DNA of 64,000 nt. Origin: Symbiodinium sp. CCMP2592 (taxonomy: Eukaryota; Sar; Dinophyceae; Suessiales; Symbiodiniaceae). Shown here in pieces: positions 1 through 10,163 of the stretch. The notes below the pieces were generated by a model. The model was not told the origin of the DNA and searched no databases. It was given only the letters and a program-made list of their open reading frames with translations. Each line of letters opens with the position of its first letter. Position 1 is the first letter of the stretch. The translations under genes and the position numbers were made by a program. The stretch covers positions 124,001 through 188,000 of the forward strand of contig CAJNDT010001902.1 in NCBI GenBank assembly GCA_905221615.1, written 5' to 3'.

Positions 1-490
1 AGCTATATCATAGCGCAGTTACAGTTACATTAAAGGACGCCGATGCATGTTGCTGCGAGGGGAAGTGGAAGTCTCGTTTCAGGTATCGCTGCCCTTCCTG
101 CATCTTTCTTTCCCGCCAGGAGCCGTGCAACGAGCCGTAAAACTCTAAACCCTAGAAGCCGTACAAACCCCCATAGACCCCTGTAAACTTACCTTTGGCT
201 AGTAGGGAATGGAAGAATGGTAGTAGTTTGTTGTCATAATTGTACCACATTCCTCCATTCCCTACTGAGCAAAGGTAAGGTAAACCCGAAAACGCATGAG
301 CGAGAGTGGAGCCTCAGCTTTGCCCAATACCAGCGACCGTAGTCGACGAAGAGCTCCTTCTCAGCAGACTCTTTAAGGGCTTCAGGGTTTTAGGGTCTAT
401 AGGCTCAGTAAGGACAAACAGGGTTTGGTGAGGTGTTGCAAGATTTTCTTGTCTACCGGCTATCGGATCGGAAGTTCTCTGAATGATGGT
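1..490. repeat. Segmental duplication, copy 1 (partner at 9355-9772)
   Basis: From the TATCATAG near the left edge to GAATGATGGT at 490 this segment is near-identical to 9355-9772. The closest stretch is about 295-490, which differs from its partner at only about ten positions. Copy 1 carries the M8 element at 188-279, absent from copy 2. Copy 2 carries about 40 bp (around 9389-9425) that copy 1 lacks. The block contains no recognisable gene and is cut by the window edge, so its full length is unknown. Confidence 0.85.
188..279. mobile_element. M8 palindromic element with empty site in the paralogue
   Basis: A 92-bp element with terminal inverted repeats (CTTACCTTTG, then AGTAGGGAATGG, against the reverse at the other end). 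It is flanked by GTAAA at 183-187 and 280-284. The duplicated segment near 9560-9570 reads straight through ATAAACCCG without it, so both the element limits and the 5-bp target duplication are visible. It is non-coding and fits a miniature inverted-repeat transposable element (MITE). Confidence 0.85.
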
Positions 491-530
491 CTTTCCTCCA
501 TTTCCTACTAACCAAAAGTAATTTAAGGCC
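490..530. repeat. M8 half-copy
   Basis: TCCATTTCCTACTAACC and the AAAAGTAA that follows match one terminal repeat of the element at 188-279. The opposite arm is missing. It sits exactly where similarity to 9355-9772 stops. Confidence 0.5.
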
Positions 531-651
531 CCTGAGCCAGACGGCCTCTGCTTTCTTTCTTGCTTCGCGCATCGATCCCGGGCCAGCGACATGACTTCAC
601 GGCGCGGCGGCTGCCAAAGGCCTCGGGCACTCATGCACATGCGCAGGGGTG

Positions 652-742
652 TAGGGTATACCAGGACCCTTTAATGGAGCCCTTAGGGTCCTTAATAGTG
701 GGTATTTCGGGTTTTTTTAGAGGATAGTTGGGGGGTCTAGGT
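652..742. mobile_element. M12 palindromic element
   Basis: Runs from ACCAGGACCCTTTAATG to AGTTGGGGGGTCTAGG. Its right part is the reverse complement of the start of the element at 1625-1719, so the two form an inverted pair about 0.9 kb apart. Confidence 0.5.
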
Positions 743-1040
743 AGAGTTTAGGGGCTTAGCGGCTTAGGGTTTAGGGTTGCTTACAACAGGGGCATGATAT
801 CCCTGCAGACAGGTTATCGTGTCTGTCTATCGGCTATCGAAGTTCGAGGCTATGGACGTTCGACAGATAAAACACAACTGACGTTAAAAGAGCACCCGAG
901 AGACGAAAATAGCTCCCGTGAGAGAACGCAAGCTGGCACAGTGGAACTGCGCAGGCAGGCGGCATTGGCAGTTGTGCCGCGGGCGTTCAGCGACCAGCAC
1001 ACTCACCGGAGGGTAACGGTACGGCAACATGTTCTCCGTC

Positions 1041-1185
1041 TCAGCCGTTGTCGTCCTCATCCTCGTCGAGGTTGCCCTCCGCGATCAGGGGAATCACGAA
1101 GAAATCCACAAGCCCATCCAGGTGGTCGAAAATTTCAATGTCGCTCATCTTCATCTTGTGCTCGATCAAGAACAAGGAGACCAGG
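1041..1185 (-). CDS. Exon-like segment, acidic C-terminus
   Basis: The minus strand reads about 48 codons with G/C-rich third positions and ends at TGA (1041-1043). The frame contains a hydrophobic stretch with DFFVIPLI and an acidic tail, LDEDEDDNG. Upstream, TTCTAG at 1191-1186 could be a 3' splice site, but it lacks the G that follows the AG in the better-supported acceptors of this window. GC at the end of the acidic run could instead be a donor. No family recognised. It may be the last exon of a gene or chance. Confidence 0.3.
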
Positions 1186-1624
1186 CTAGAAGTTCCGTCT
1201 TGTGCCGAAGAAACAGCTACTCGACAAGCACGGCGATCGGGAATACAATAGTGAGCAGCCCTTGCTACGCGATCTATGCTTGCACTGCTGCTGAGTGAAA
1301 TCAGCAACAGAGTGTGATCAACAACACAACAGAAACAACACGGGAATAAAACAATGGTCTATCAGTCATGCAGCAAGAAGTGCCTTCGCCGCCCACGGCA
1401 AACGATTAAAAACCAGCATGACAACCATGGTGAATCAAGGTTTGACGGTTGGAGGAAGAGGCGATTGAATTCAGGTTGTAAGGTTTATGGGCGCTATCAG
1501 GGGACGAGACTGGCAGTATCAGGGTTTCGGAGCCACTGGAGGCGGACTGTGAGCCTCGTTGGTACCTAACTTTAACAGCAGTCTTCACGGGCATTGAACC
1601 GAAGATTGTAAAACCCTAAACCCC
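1186..1624. other. No recognisable gene
   Basis: Mixed-composition sequence without convincing frames. Short telomere-like runs appear from about 1600 (AAAACCCTAAACCCC). Nothing else supported. Confidence 0.4.
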
Positions 1625-1719
1625 ACCTAGACCCCCCCAACTACCCTCTAATATACCCTAAATAGCCACTACTATGACCATAAAAAGGACTTATTAAAGG
1701 GTACTTGGGGGGTCCTGGT
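1625..1719. mobile_element. M12 palindromic element
   Basis: Begins ACCTAGACCCCCCCAAC and ends TTGGGGGGTCCTGG, about 95 bp with an AT-rich centre. It matches 652-742 in the opposite orientation. Confidence 0.55.
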
Positions 1720-1834
1720 AAACCCTGCGGAGTAAAGCTTTCAGGTTGGAGGGTTCTAGGCTAAGGAGGCTTGGGAGTCGCAAGGATGCATTGTGAGTGG
1801 TAAGGGTTTAGGGTTTAGGGTCTGGTATTCTAAT

Positions 1835-1976
1835 ATAGGGGCCTGAATAATATGGAAATTAAAATAAGGAACCCTCAAAATATTACTTCTTCTTCTTCTT
1901 CTGCGGACTTTGGGGCCCCGAAGGGCGCGTCCCATGCATCAAAATATTACTGGTAATTATTTAGGCCCCTCTATTA
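1835..1976. mobile_element. M5 element interrupted by a 52-bp block
   Basis: The ends ATAGGGGCCTGAATAAT and TTATTTAGGCCCCTCTAT are those of family M5. Inside, CAAAATATTACT occurs twice (1876-1887 and 1940-1951) flanking 52 bp that begins with a TCT run and is otherwise GC-rich. Removing one repeat and the block gives a normal M5 centre. This looks like insertion of foreign filler DNA with a 12-bp duplication. Confidence 0.65.
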
Positions 1977-2095
1977 ACGGTGTTCAGGTCCCTCATTCTT
2001 CCAGCGTGGTGCCCACAACGCCCCCTGACCCCTGAGCCACAAATCCTTCAAGAGCCGCTGGGCCTGATATCTCTAAGCTGGAGCGTACCAGCTAT

Positions 2096-2256
2096 TTGGG
2101 AGTTTCTGAAAACTAGTGGGAGAAGGAAGGGAGATGTGCAAAATGACCAGGGCTCCATATGGGAGTTTCTGAAAACTAGTGACACCTTATTTTGGGGTCC
2201 TTGAATAAGGATCCTCCGTCCTATATTAGGGTCCCCTGTTTTCGGAAACTCCCATT
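2096..2256. mobile_element. M1 element plus an extra M1 terminus
   Basis: A full M1 copy lies at 2158-2256 (GGGAGTTTCTGAAAAC to TTTTCGGAAACTCCC). A second terminus with the same GGGAGTTTCTGAAAAC lies at 2097-2117. The 42 bp between them (2118-2160) recur at 20304-20345 next to another M1 copy, so more than the element itself was duplicated. Confidence 0.75.
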
Positions 2257-2354
2257 TCCCTCCCGAGCCGTAGCAAGCCAAGCAAAGCCCTGCACGCACC
2301 CGAATCCTTTTTGCTTGTTTGGGGAAAATTTGTAGGACTTTAGTCCCGCAATAA

Positions 2355-2455
2355 AGGGGCCTTAATAAATAGAATAGGGTTTTGGGGCCCCATAATACTA
2401 TTATCATAAGAAGGAACCCACAAAATAGTATAGGTAATTATTACAGTAAGGCCAC
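2355..2455. mobile_element. M5 element
   Basis: GGGGCCTTAATAAATAG at the left, TAATTATTACAGTAAGGCC at the right, with GGTTTTGGGGCCCC inside. About 100 bp, non-coding. Confidence 0.7.
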
Positions 2456-2580
2456 TAAAGCACTCATTTCCGCTCGACGAATCAGCAGAAAATCGGCATG
2501 GATGTTGCTCACGCGGAATTCCACATCATGGCCAGGCCCCCTGAGTAAGACCTAAGGCCAACTATGCGGTGAGGGTTTAC

Positions 2581-2670
2581 TTGGAGGATAATTGAAGTTA
2601 TAAGTAGTTATAAGTAGAGTTACCGTACTTATAACCGTAGTTACTATAAGTCCCATGATACTTTAGGTAG
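2581..2670. mobile_element. M4 element, left end degraded
   Basis: TTGGAGGATAATTGAAG begins it and GTCCCATGATACTTTAG ends it. The internal GTTATAAGTAGTTATAAG is typical of M4. The usual GGGACTTAGTAA of the left arm is missing. Confidence 0.6.
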
Positions 2671-2684
2671 TGTTTAGGGTTTAG

Positions 2685-2849
2685 GGTTGGAGTTGCGGAC
2701 TTCGTGCTGCAGTAGTTGTCATCATTGTAGTTGTAGTCGTATTGGTAGCTGTCGTCGCCGCAGTGAGAGCAACCGCAGCAGCAGAAGAAGCAACCGAGGA
2801 GGATCAGGAGCAGGCAGAGGAGGAGTTACGCCCAAAACACTCACACTAA
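2685..2849 (+). other. Open frame with a valine-rich membrane-type segment
   Basis: Codons from 2685 to the TAA at 2847-2849 are open (54 codons, no ATG). They read a 20-residue run of V, I, A and L (from about 2706) followed by an acidic tail with AEEATEEDQEQAEEE. Third codon positions vary while the second base stays T or C. That is expected if a hydrophobic helix is selected, but also of a decayed GTN repeat. No start and no flanking exon, so function is unknown. Confidence 0.25.
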
Positions 2850-2979
2850 ATGAGCCTACACCACAACTACACACACGCTCACAACAGCTTCATTGACCAC
2901 TGGAATCCCTAAACCCTATAAACCCTAAACCCCTAAACCCACAGTTCCTGAACTGAGGGGCAGCTGAGGCACGTCTTAC

Positions 2980-3083
2980 CCGGTGGTGCCGATCCTGAGC
3001 GTGCCAGGCAAGCGCAGCGCACTTTTGGGAACCGTGATCTTCTTCCCGCCCGTGTCGGGCCCTCTGTAGGTCATCTTCAGCAC
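2980..3083 (-). CDS. Internal exon of unknown protein
   Basis: Seen: the minus strand holds 34 codons plus two bases, bounded by GAAG/GTG at 3085-3081 (AG followed by G) and by GGTAAGA, a good GT donor, at 2979. The peptide reads KMTYRGPDTGGKKITVPKSA and continues LRLPGTLRIGTTG. Third positions are strongly G/C. Inference: a genuine internal exon. Neighbouring exons were not found, because telomere-like repeats lie on the donor side and low-information sequence on the other. No family recognised. Confidence 0.45.
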
Positions 3084-3339
3084 CTTCCAGGATCTTCCAG
3101 CAGCTCACGGGTTGAAGCGCGGCTTCTTTTATCAAAAAGGGGGTTCGTGGGCCATTGCAAGTCAGGCTTGAAGGTTTGGGACCTATTGATCTTGGCCTGG
3201 CATGGTCCAGCACCTCACCATCTGAGAAACTGCTTCGAATCTGAAGCCCGCAGAAAGTTTCAACGCAAGGAAACCTGGGTTTCGAGGAGTGAGCCTTTCA
3301 GGTTCTAGGACCCTGAAAACTGTGGGATTGCAGAGACGA

Positions 3340-4240
3340 AGTCAGCGAGCCTCGCCCCCTGACATCTCGCACATGTCCACCTTCAGAGGGTAGACGCCAG
3401 ACCTAAGGTTATAGCTGGCGCTTCGATGCTCCTGCGCGGCATGACAGCCGTTGTTGTCCACGATCTTCTGTCGGGCCAGCCAAAGGACCGAACCTCTCGA
3501 AACATTGATCTCGGACATGCATTCTTTGCATCTGATTGCACGAGTAGATCCGAAATGGTCTTTGACACTGCCCTTGCACACAACACCGCTCAACACATTA
3601 AAATCCGTAACTTTAAACTCTCAAGAAGCTCTGCCTGCTTCCCCTTGTTGCTGCACGAGGCACCGTCGTCAGAAGTAAGTTGGAAACGATACTTTCCAGG
3701 CTTCTTGATGACGAGCTGGCCCCTGAACCTGCAAGGTAAGACAGCCTACAATCCGACATGTTGCGAACAAATCAGATCGATTGCAACTCTGAAGCCCCTG
3801 GCCTCAAACAAACGTCAAATGGAAAGCACTATAGCAAAGCCACGAAGAATCCTAGTCCTAACCTGTGGTTCCGTGGGACGATCGCTACTACTACTAGACG
3901 GTATCAAGTCTCTGCTGGATTGTTTTGCTTGCTTTCGCCCTGACTCAACACCTCCTTTATTCCGCCAGTTTCTTCCTGACGCGTCTTTTCCTGCTGCATT
4001 GCTTTCGCAGATATATCTTGCCGCCTCTGTCTCCAGAAGCTAAGGACAAGAGCAGCGTAGATGCTAACTGCGCTAATTTTCGTGTTATCTGCGCCTCATG
4101 TTGTGTTGTCTGCACTTTTGTGTTCTGTTATCTGCGTCTTTTATTTGCTCCCGTGTACAATGTTCCTCTATGCTCCTGCTTTTCCAAATCAATTGCGGGC
4201 CTTTTATCACAACTCCTGCTAGTTTAAGGTTTGCCATGAG
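3340..4240. other. Weak ORFs on both strands
   Basis: On the plus strand 3426-4043 stays open for 205 codons, but its codon use is unbiased. On the minus strand around 3440-3560 another frame reads SVKDHFGSTRAIRCKECM, with a CxxC pair. That vaguely resembles short cysteine-pair repeats common in dinoflagellate proteins. Neither is strong enough to call a gene. The 3' part (3900-4240) is T-rich. Confidence 0.2.
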
Positions 4241-4472
4241 CCTCTCCTATTCGCAATAGGGTTTAGGGCTTTTCAACATGCAACTCCTTTCAGGTAACTA
4301 TGCAATATACATATATATATATATACACACACACATGAGGTTTTTCAACAGCCAACTCCTAAGGCCTCAGCGTTTAGGGTTTTTGATCACCCTACTAACT
4401 CCTTTTTCTGCTGCTCCATTATTTTCTGCTTGCAACGCCCTGAAGCCTGCCGCTGAGTCCTGCTAGGGGGAA
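4241..4472. repeat. TA/CA microsatellite between two copies of a short motif
   Basis: A (TA)n(CA)n tract at 4307-4336 is bracketed by TTTTCAACATGCAACTCCT (about 4270) and TTTTTCAACAGCCAACTCCT (about 4340). This is a small direct duplication around the microsatellite. A TTTAGGGTTTTTG tract follows at about 4372. Confidence 0.6.
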
Positions 4473-6079
4473 TCACGAGGGGAATCCATTCTCTAAATTG
4501 CGGACCTGCATCCTGAATGTTGCACATTGACCTGCACATGTCCCTCTGTTCTTCGAGTTGCTAGCTCTGTTGTCATAATTCTGATGGCTGAAACGTTCCG
4601 GCTCAATCGATGCCATCACTCTCCATTGAGGCTTCTGGTTTGGGCTCGGCAAGGCCTTGTGCACCGAAACTCCAAAAGACCCAACACCTATCTCTTGGAC
4701 TGAAGATGCAAAAACCCTGCCCGGCCTCATGCAGAAATTGTTTTGTTGCTTAACGTTTGGGAAGTTGCCTTGCTCCTAGCAGCAAAAGCCAGGGTTTGTG
4801 AGCTATTGGTTTCGGTTTTCGGCGAGTGTTGCAAGAGTTGGAACAAGGGTCTGTTCGCGATCTAGGAGATCATGATAAGGGAAATGCGTAGAGCCATGCA
4901 TCAGGGGAACGACGAACGCGGGATGTGTACGAAGGTCCGGCGGTCAAACTGTTGGTGACAAGGCAGACATAAGCCGGATAAGAGTACCCCGGAACCCGGG
5001 AATCACAAGCCTTAGCCCCCGTAGCCCTTGGCACTAGAAGCTTTAGAAGTCTTGCATCAAAGATGATTGGGAAAGGAATGGCGCCACGAAGAGATTCGAA
5101 CTTAAAACCCGTTGGCAGGTTGTGTGAACACGGAGCAGCTTCATAGATGAGATGGGGTGTTTCTTCACGAACTTCCTACCCCGATTGACAACCCTTCTCG
5201 CCCACTCACAGCCCTCAAGGCCACGAAACTCTGCCAAACACGGAACACCCCCAAACTCTGAACCGTGAGCACAAAAAGATCCAGGCAATAGTAAATTGTG
5301 GCAACTACAGCCACGGCTCTTTCAAGTCCACCTGCGAATGCAGTTCTCAAGCCCGGGCCAAAAAACGAGGACCCCAAATCGAAAACCTAACAAACCGAAA
5401 GTTTTCTGAAGCTGCATACGAGAACCCACAATCGAAATCAACGCAGCTTCACGCCGAGCTGGACCCTAAGCCCAAGCAGAAATGGTGAAACCTCACACTC
5501 CAAGTCTAGACTTGCTACCAGTATCCCAGAGCTTCAGAGCTTCCTAATCCAAGCGCCCGAATCCCGTGAAAAGTGCTGGAATTCGGATTGAGAGTCAAAG
5601 TCAATATTTGCCACCGTCCCTGTGTGAGCTGGTTTCCTAGGCAGGCTGCGGCGTCGTAGAGTCAGAGCTTCTGGTTTTGATTTCGGCTTTGCCCTAAACC
5701 CTAAGCCTCAAGACTTGGGCCATTGATGAGGCTCATGTGAGGATACGTCTCCTGAATACGGAAGGCATGACAGCTGGGTCGCTTGGCGTCTAGAATTGAA
5801 TTCTTAAGCCTTGGGTTTGGGTCCTAGGTTGGGGCTCCGATGCGTAACCCCCCAGACCTCAAGCGCGAACCTCTCCAATCCTGGACTCAACCTGCCGCTA
5901 TCCATCTGCGGATTTCTTAATTAAACCAGAAGACCCTTACCCCTTCTAACTACCAAAAAAGCTCAGGGATCCTCTGTAGAACGGAACCCTTATCCAACCC
6001 AAAGCCCTTCTTGGGATTGATCTGTGGGAAGGGAACTCTTGAAGTCTGACTGAAAGGCAAAGAAGAGCCCTTGGCCAGA
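4473..6079. other. Mostly unannotatable; two weak minus-strand frames
   Basis: Minus frames at 4473-4730 (85 codons, with PNQKPQWRVMASIEPERF) and 5043-5288 (81 codons, with WARRVVNRGRKFVKKHP) have no splice support and no recognised domain. The remainder contains scattered CCCTAAACC and TTGGGTTTGGG tracts and nothing else I can support. Confidence 0.2.
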
Positions 6080-6125
6080 CTAGCGGTGCAGTTTCATGGC
6101 ATGAGCCCCTCTGGCTTCAGAGTAC

Positions 6126-6219
6126 AGGTGAGGAACTGCTGGCTGAGGTCGTCGATAATGCACTTCGCGTTGTTGTAGTAGTAGTACGTGCTCAAACCCC
6201 AGTCGCCTCGATCCTCCTC
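6126..6219 (-). CDS. Internal exon of unknown protein
   Basis: Seen: 31 codons plus one base on the minus strand, entered by GCGCAAG/GAG (AG then G) and left by CACCT/GTACTC. The peptide begins EEDRGDWGLSTYYYYNNAK and continues CIIDDLSQQFLT, with G/C-biased third positions. Inference: real exon of a split gene. An alternative acceptor lies at 6235-6234 (CCAG/CC). No domain recognised. The four consecutive TAC codons could also be a small trinucleotide expansion. Confidence 0.45.
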
Positions 6220-6396
6220 CTTGCGCACGGGGGCTGGATCCCAAAAGTTGCGAAACCCTAAACCCCTGAATCCTGATACCCTTAACTGAAAGGAGCACAC
6301 TGATTCAGCTCGCAAAAAACCCGTCAACAGTTAGAAGTTTCACCTTGTTGCGTCTCCTACGTCTGGACATTTCATTCTCATGGACTGAATCAGGAT

Positions 6397-6507
6397 CTAC
6401 CTGTAGTCTCCATTGTAGTTCCTTTTCGGCATTAAGCACTTTTATATGTAGGATCCTATAAGGTATAACCCCCAAAAAAGGCACTACAATGGAGACTATG
6501 GGTAGCA
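6397..6507. mobile_element. M3 element
   Basis: TACCTGTAGTCTCCATTG at the left, CAATGGAGACTATGGGTA at the right. The centre carries GGATCCTATAAGGTATAACC. The termini start and end with TA, as expected for a TA target duplication. Confidence 0.8.
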
Positions 6508-6601
6508 CTGGGTTTCCCTGGAAGGGACCTTGCAGCAGATAGCAGCTGCACCCGTGATCTCCGAAACCCCAGCCCTGATGCTCTGCTGGGCAGGTGTGCT
6601 T

Positions 6602-6718
6602 GAAGGATCATGGGACTTAGTAGCTAGGGTTCAAATTAGGGTAACTCTACTTATAACTATTTGTAACCCCAATTAAGGTACTTATAACCTTACTGACTAG
6701 GTCCCATGATCCTCCAAG
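6602..6718. mobile_element. M4 element
   Basis: Long inverted repeats GAAGGATCATGGGACTTAG and TAGGTCCCATGATCCTCC, with internal TTATAACTATTTGTAACC. About 117 bp. Confidence 0.85.
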
Positions 6719-8098
6719 TGGGTCTGTACACCTTCAGAACCTCCAACTCCAGAGGTCAATCATTCACGTGGCTCTCATCCCGTATCTGGCAGTGCTTGCG
6801 AGATGACAGGCCACAGTATACCGGTCGTTGAAGTTTACACATACCCCAGATGATAGGGGCCCAGCGTTTTCCCTCAGCAACCAGAACGAATAGCCATATG
6901 AGCGACGGCCTGCAATCCATCAGGGCGCAATCGCTGTAACGTAAGATTTGTTCCCTGATCTCATTCGCCTTGATACACATCTTCGGGGCTGTTTTCACCC
7001 TCAAGCTTCGGCCACGCAATTTTCGATTCACCACCGAGTCCACAGAAAAAGTTGCATGGTGACCTTGCTCGATGCTTGTACCCCATCTGCTCCCGCCCAA
7101 GGAAACCTCTTCTGCAAAAGGCTTCTGCTGCCAAAAAATAGCATATGATCACGTGACAGCATACTGGTAAGACAAAGTGCCGGTAAATGACTCTCCAACC
7201 ACCCATGGCCCATGGCCCATGTTCCAACACCATGGAGGATGATGGGACTAACACATACGGAACACTCCCCCCCTTCCCCAACTGTTCACAGGATATGCAG
7301 TGTCCAAAACCTTGCGCGACCCTGAACTATGAGCACGAAGCCAGACCCTAGGGATCAAAATAGCTCAAAAGCCTTATATAGTATGGTCTTTGGGCCCAAA
7401 AGCATTAATATATGAGTCCTTAGATCCCTAGGGAGAAGCCACTGGACAACAAAAGCAAGCAAGTGTTCATGTCGTGGGCCTGCATGTCTCTTGATGAGCT
7501 GTCCTGTCGGATGCACGACAGGCTTCATGCAGAGGTTTCTTGTTCTTCAGCCTTGCAGACTAGCTCTGAGCCTGGGAGAGGTATGAGGATTGCACTACGG
7601 TCGGGCGCCTTCTGGGGATACCTTACACTACTTATAAGGACGGTATGCTAGAGGAACCTATGACACATGAGGGTTTTGGGGATATGGTCGCGAAATGGGC
7701 TCTGTTTGAGCATCCTATACAAGAGCCTGAGATTACGCAGAAATCTGGCAGCATCGGCCCCATCATGCTTAACATTGGCCTTAAAGTAGTCCCTATATGG
7801 GTCCCAAGGTATATACTATTTGGGTACATGGACCCTTAGGGTTGTGTCCGTAACACTGCCTCAAACTCGCCACCGCACGTGATTGATTGACAGCTTAATT
7901 TGCAGTTGGAAGCCTTCAAGGCCAATCTATCGTCTTAAACGCTAGGTCTTGTAAGTCATGGCGCCTGTCGCTTTGTAAACCTTCAAGTGTACCAGCATGG
8001 AGCGCGAATTGAAGCACAAGCACAGTTCTTGCGGCGAGTGGCGGCATAGGTGGGCATGTGTGACCCCACTGGGATCAATGATCGTGCAATGATTAGCA
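6719..8098. other. No convincing gene; one palindrome
   Basis: Short frames overlap on both strands around 6756-7281 without splice or domain support. A tandem CCATGGCCCATGGCCCATG lies at about 7203. AT-rich sequence with CCCTTAGGG-type motifs follows at 7640-7850. Only the palindrome listed separately (7345-7435) stands out. Confidence 0.3.
7345..7435. mobile_element. Single-copy palindromic element
   Basis: CCCTAGGGATCAAAA on the left and TAGATCCCTAGGGAG on the right enclose about 65 bp of AT-rich DNA with a central TTTGGGCCCAAAAG palindrome. No second copy seen here. Confidence 0.5.
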
Positions 8099-8207
8099 TA
8101 TGGGTGGTTGTCAAAATGATGGTCCCTTTTTGGGGTCCTTCATAGAATACAGCACCTAATATTTAGGGTACCCCAAAAGGGATCCTAATTTTGACAACTA
8201 CCCGTAT
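8099..8207. mobile_element. M6 element
   Basis: TGGGTGGTTGTCAAAATG on the left, ATTTTGACAACTACCCG on the right. It contains GGCACCTAAT-like AGCACCTAATATTTAGG. Confidence 0.8.
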
Positions 8208-8293
8208 TGTCGAAAAGCCACAAGCAGAACATTGCGGGGTGGAATTACGAAATACAGTTGAGACTGTGTGAGGTTAATAAATAATGTCCTTCG

Positions 8294-8809
8294 TCACCAG
8301 GGCTGCCGCAGACCATGCCCACAAAAGCAATGCAAAGCGCGACATGCCGGGCAGAAATCTGCGTTGCTACGTTGAGCTGCGTTGATTCGATTCCTCGAGC
8401 CAAGAGTGCTGCGCGCCAAGGGCAAGTCATGGCTGCAACTCGCCACCAAGCAACACAACCAGTCTGTCTGGTCTGCTTGTGCCGTGGTAAAGTTGAAGGA
8501 ACAGCGGCAGCCCTTCAAGTGCAGCCCAATGCAGTTTTCGCAATCATGAACTGTCTTCAACGCCAAGCCCTTGAAAGCAACATCCCCGCAAGCCATCCGG
8601 CAAGGAATCAGACAAGGGTTCACGTAAGTTACAGCCGGAAGCGTCGCAGTCTTGCTTGCAGGATACATCGGCACTCTTTCAAAGCAAATTCGCGTCGCTG
8701 CCCTCCAGTGCTTTTGGCACAGAACCTCCAGGGTTGCTCTGCATTCGCTGTCGAAGCTGCGGAACGAAAGCACCTATATACAACTAACCAAAGACTTCTC
8801 ATATACTAG
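8294..8809. other. Overlapping 160-codon frames, undecided
   Basis: A plus frame (8315-8809, 164 codons) and a minus frame (8294-8773, 159 codons) cover the same DNA. Neither shows a known domain, biased third positions or clean splice sites. At most one is real. I cannot choose. Confidence 0.2.
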
Positions 8810-8871
8810 CCCAGGGCGATGCAACGATTGTCCAGTAAACCCAAAGTGCCATCGTTTTGGATGCCAGGCCT

Positions 8872-8959
8872 TCAGCTCTTGGCATGAGTTCCACGCAGCT
8901 GGCGCTCGGCTTCGCACTCCGCGTCTTTCAGGATCTGGCCGCCCAGGTCAAAGAGCTCA
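8872..8959 (-). CDS. Exon-like amphipathic helix segment
   Basis: The minus strand reads ELFDLGGQILKDAECEAER followed by QLRGTHAKS and TGA at 8874-8872, with G/C third positions. CACCTGAG before 8959 could be the acceptor. The residues form a plausible amphipathic helix. Too short to assign. It could be the end of a gene or an internal exon using GT at CTGC/GTGGAA. Confidence 0.35.
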
Positions 8960-9354
8960 GGTGATAGGCTTTGGTTCATGTGCTGTAGGGCGGTACTGGT
9001 TGAATTGATGTCGGGGAATCACCTTGCTAAACATTCAGGCTTCTGCATTAACCCCGGCTCATCCGACATGTCCAAATCTTGCGGGGTCTGTAGCCCTGAG
9101 CCGCTTTGCCAACCCTAAATCATTCTCAACCCTAACTAATGCAGCCTGACCCCTGAAAGCCTTCATATTACATTATGAGATTGCGTGCATAAGCCTGCAC
9201 TCTAGCAGGCCATAACTACCCAACCCAGCACCCTCGGGTCCTCCGCAGCTTGCTTTACACCGATCCTTACCGGCCTGCCAGGTGAATGTCCGGGATGTAT
9301 GTAGAAATTTGGGGCCTGAGAATAATTGGAATAAGGTTTGGGGGCGAGAGGGGG
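8960..9354. other. No gene; degenerate telomere-like tracts and an M5-like left end
   Basis: Contains CAACCCTAAATCATTC-type tracts (9110-9140). GGGGCCTGAGAATAATTGG at about 9311 resembles an M5 left terminus directly before the duplicated segment. Nothing else supported. Confidence 0.35.
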
Positions 9355-9772
9355 GTATATCATAGTATAGTTACATTAAAGGACGCCTGAGGAATGATGT
9401 CGGCCATTATACTTACCCCTGCAGTCGATGCTTGTTGCTGCGAGGGGAAGTAGACGTCTCGTGCCAGGTATCGCTGCTCTTCCTGCATCTTTCCCCCCCC
9501 AGGAGCCGTGCCAGCCGTAAAACTATAAACCCTAAAAGCCCTATAAACCCCCATAGACCCCCATAAACCCGAAAAGGAATGAGCGAGAACGGAGCCTCAG
9601 CTTTGCCCAATACCAGCGACCGTAGTCGACGAAGAGCTCCTTCTCAGCAGACTTTTTAAGGGCTTCAGGGTTTTAGGGTCTATAGGCTCAGTAAGGCTGA
9701 ACAGGGTTTTTGAGGTGTTGCAACATTTTCTTGTCTATCGGCTATCGGATCGGAAGTTCTCTGAATGATGGT
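9355..9772. repeat. Segmental duplication, copy 2
   Basis: Matches 1-490 (see there) and lacks the M8 insertion, so it serves as the empty-site reference. Similarity ends at GAATGATGGT, where copy 1 meets a second M8 half. Confidence 0.85.
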
Positions 9773-9826
9773 TGTTTGGTCAAAATTCCGCAATCCCTGA
9801 CCAGGCGGCACTTGGCAAACTTTCGC

Positions 9827-9911
9827 CTGGCAGGTCCTTCCAGGTCTGAATTGCTGAACCCTGCAGCATCAAACAATGGCTGCAACAGACTCTCTGCAGT
9901 CGTGTAGGAAC
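9827..9911 (-). CDS. Exon-like segment downstream of the SET gene
   Basis: The minus strand reads ESLLQPLFDAAGFSNSDLEG then PA. It leaves at CCAG/GCGAAAG, a GC donor of the type used in the SET gene upstream at 10642. It could be a later exon of that gene, but a CATA microsatellite and an M5 element lie between and the acceptor is not obvious. Weak. Confidence 0.2.
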
Positions 9912-10000
9912 AGAACAGTATTGTAAGTTCTCAAAAACTTCCTGGGTAGCTAGACGTTTTCTGGGTGCCTTGATTTGGCTGCATTTGCGAATCTTAACTC

Positions 10001-10163
10001 TACATACATACATGCATACATACATACATACATGCATGCGTACATACATATCATACATACATACATACATACATACATACATCCATGCATACATACATAC
10101 ATACATACATACACGCATCCATACATACATACATACACACGTACATGCATATGTATATATAAT
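10001..10163. repeat. CATA tetranucleotide microsatellite
   Basis: Long imperfect (ACAT)n with ATGC interruptions, grading into ATATGTATATATAA. Long frames through it on both strands are artefacts of the repeat. Confidence 0.95.

Noticed and set aside
5095-5125. GAAGAGATTCGAACTTAAAA resembles the T-arm end of a tRNA on the minus strand
   Set aside because: The stem bases next to TTCGAAT do not pair (TTAAG against CTCTT) and no matching acceptor strand is found upstream.
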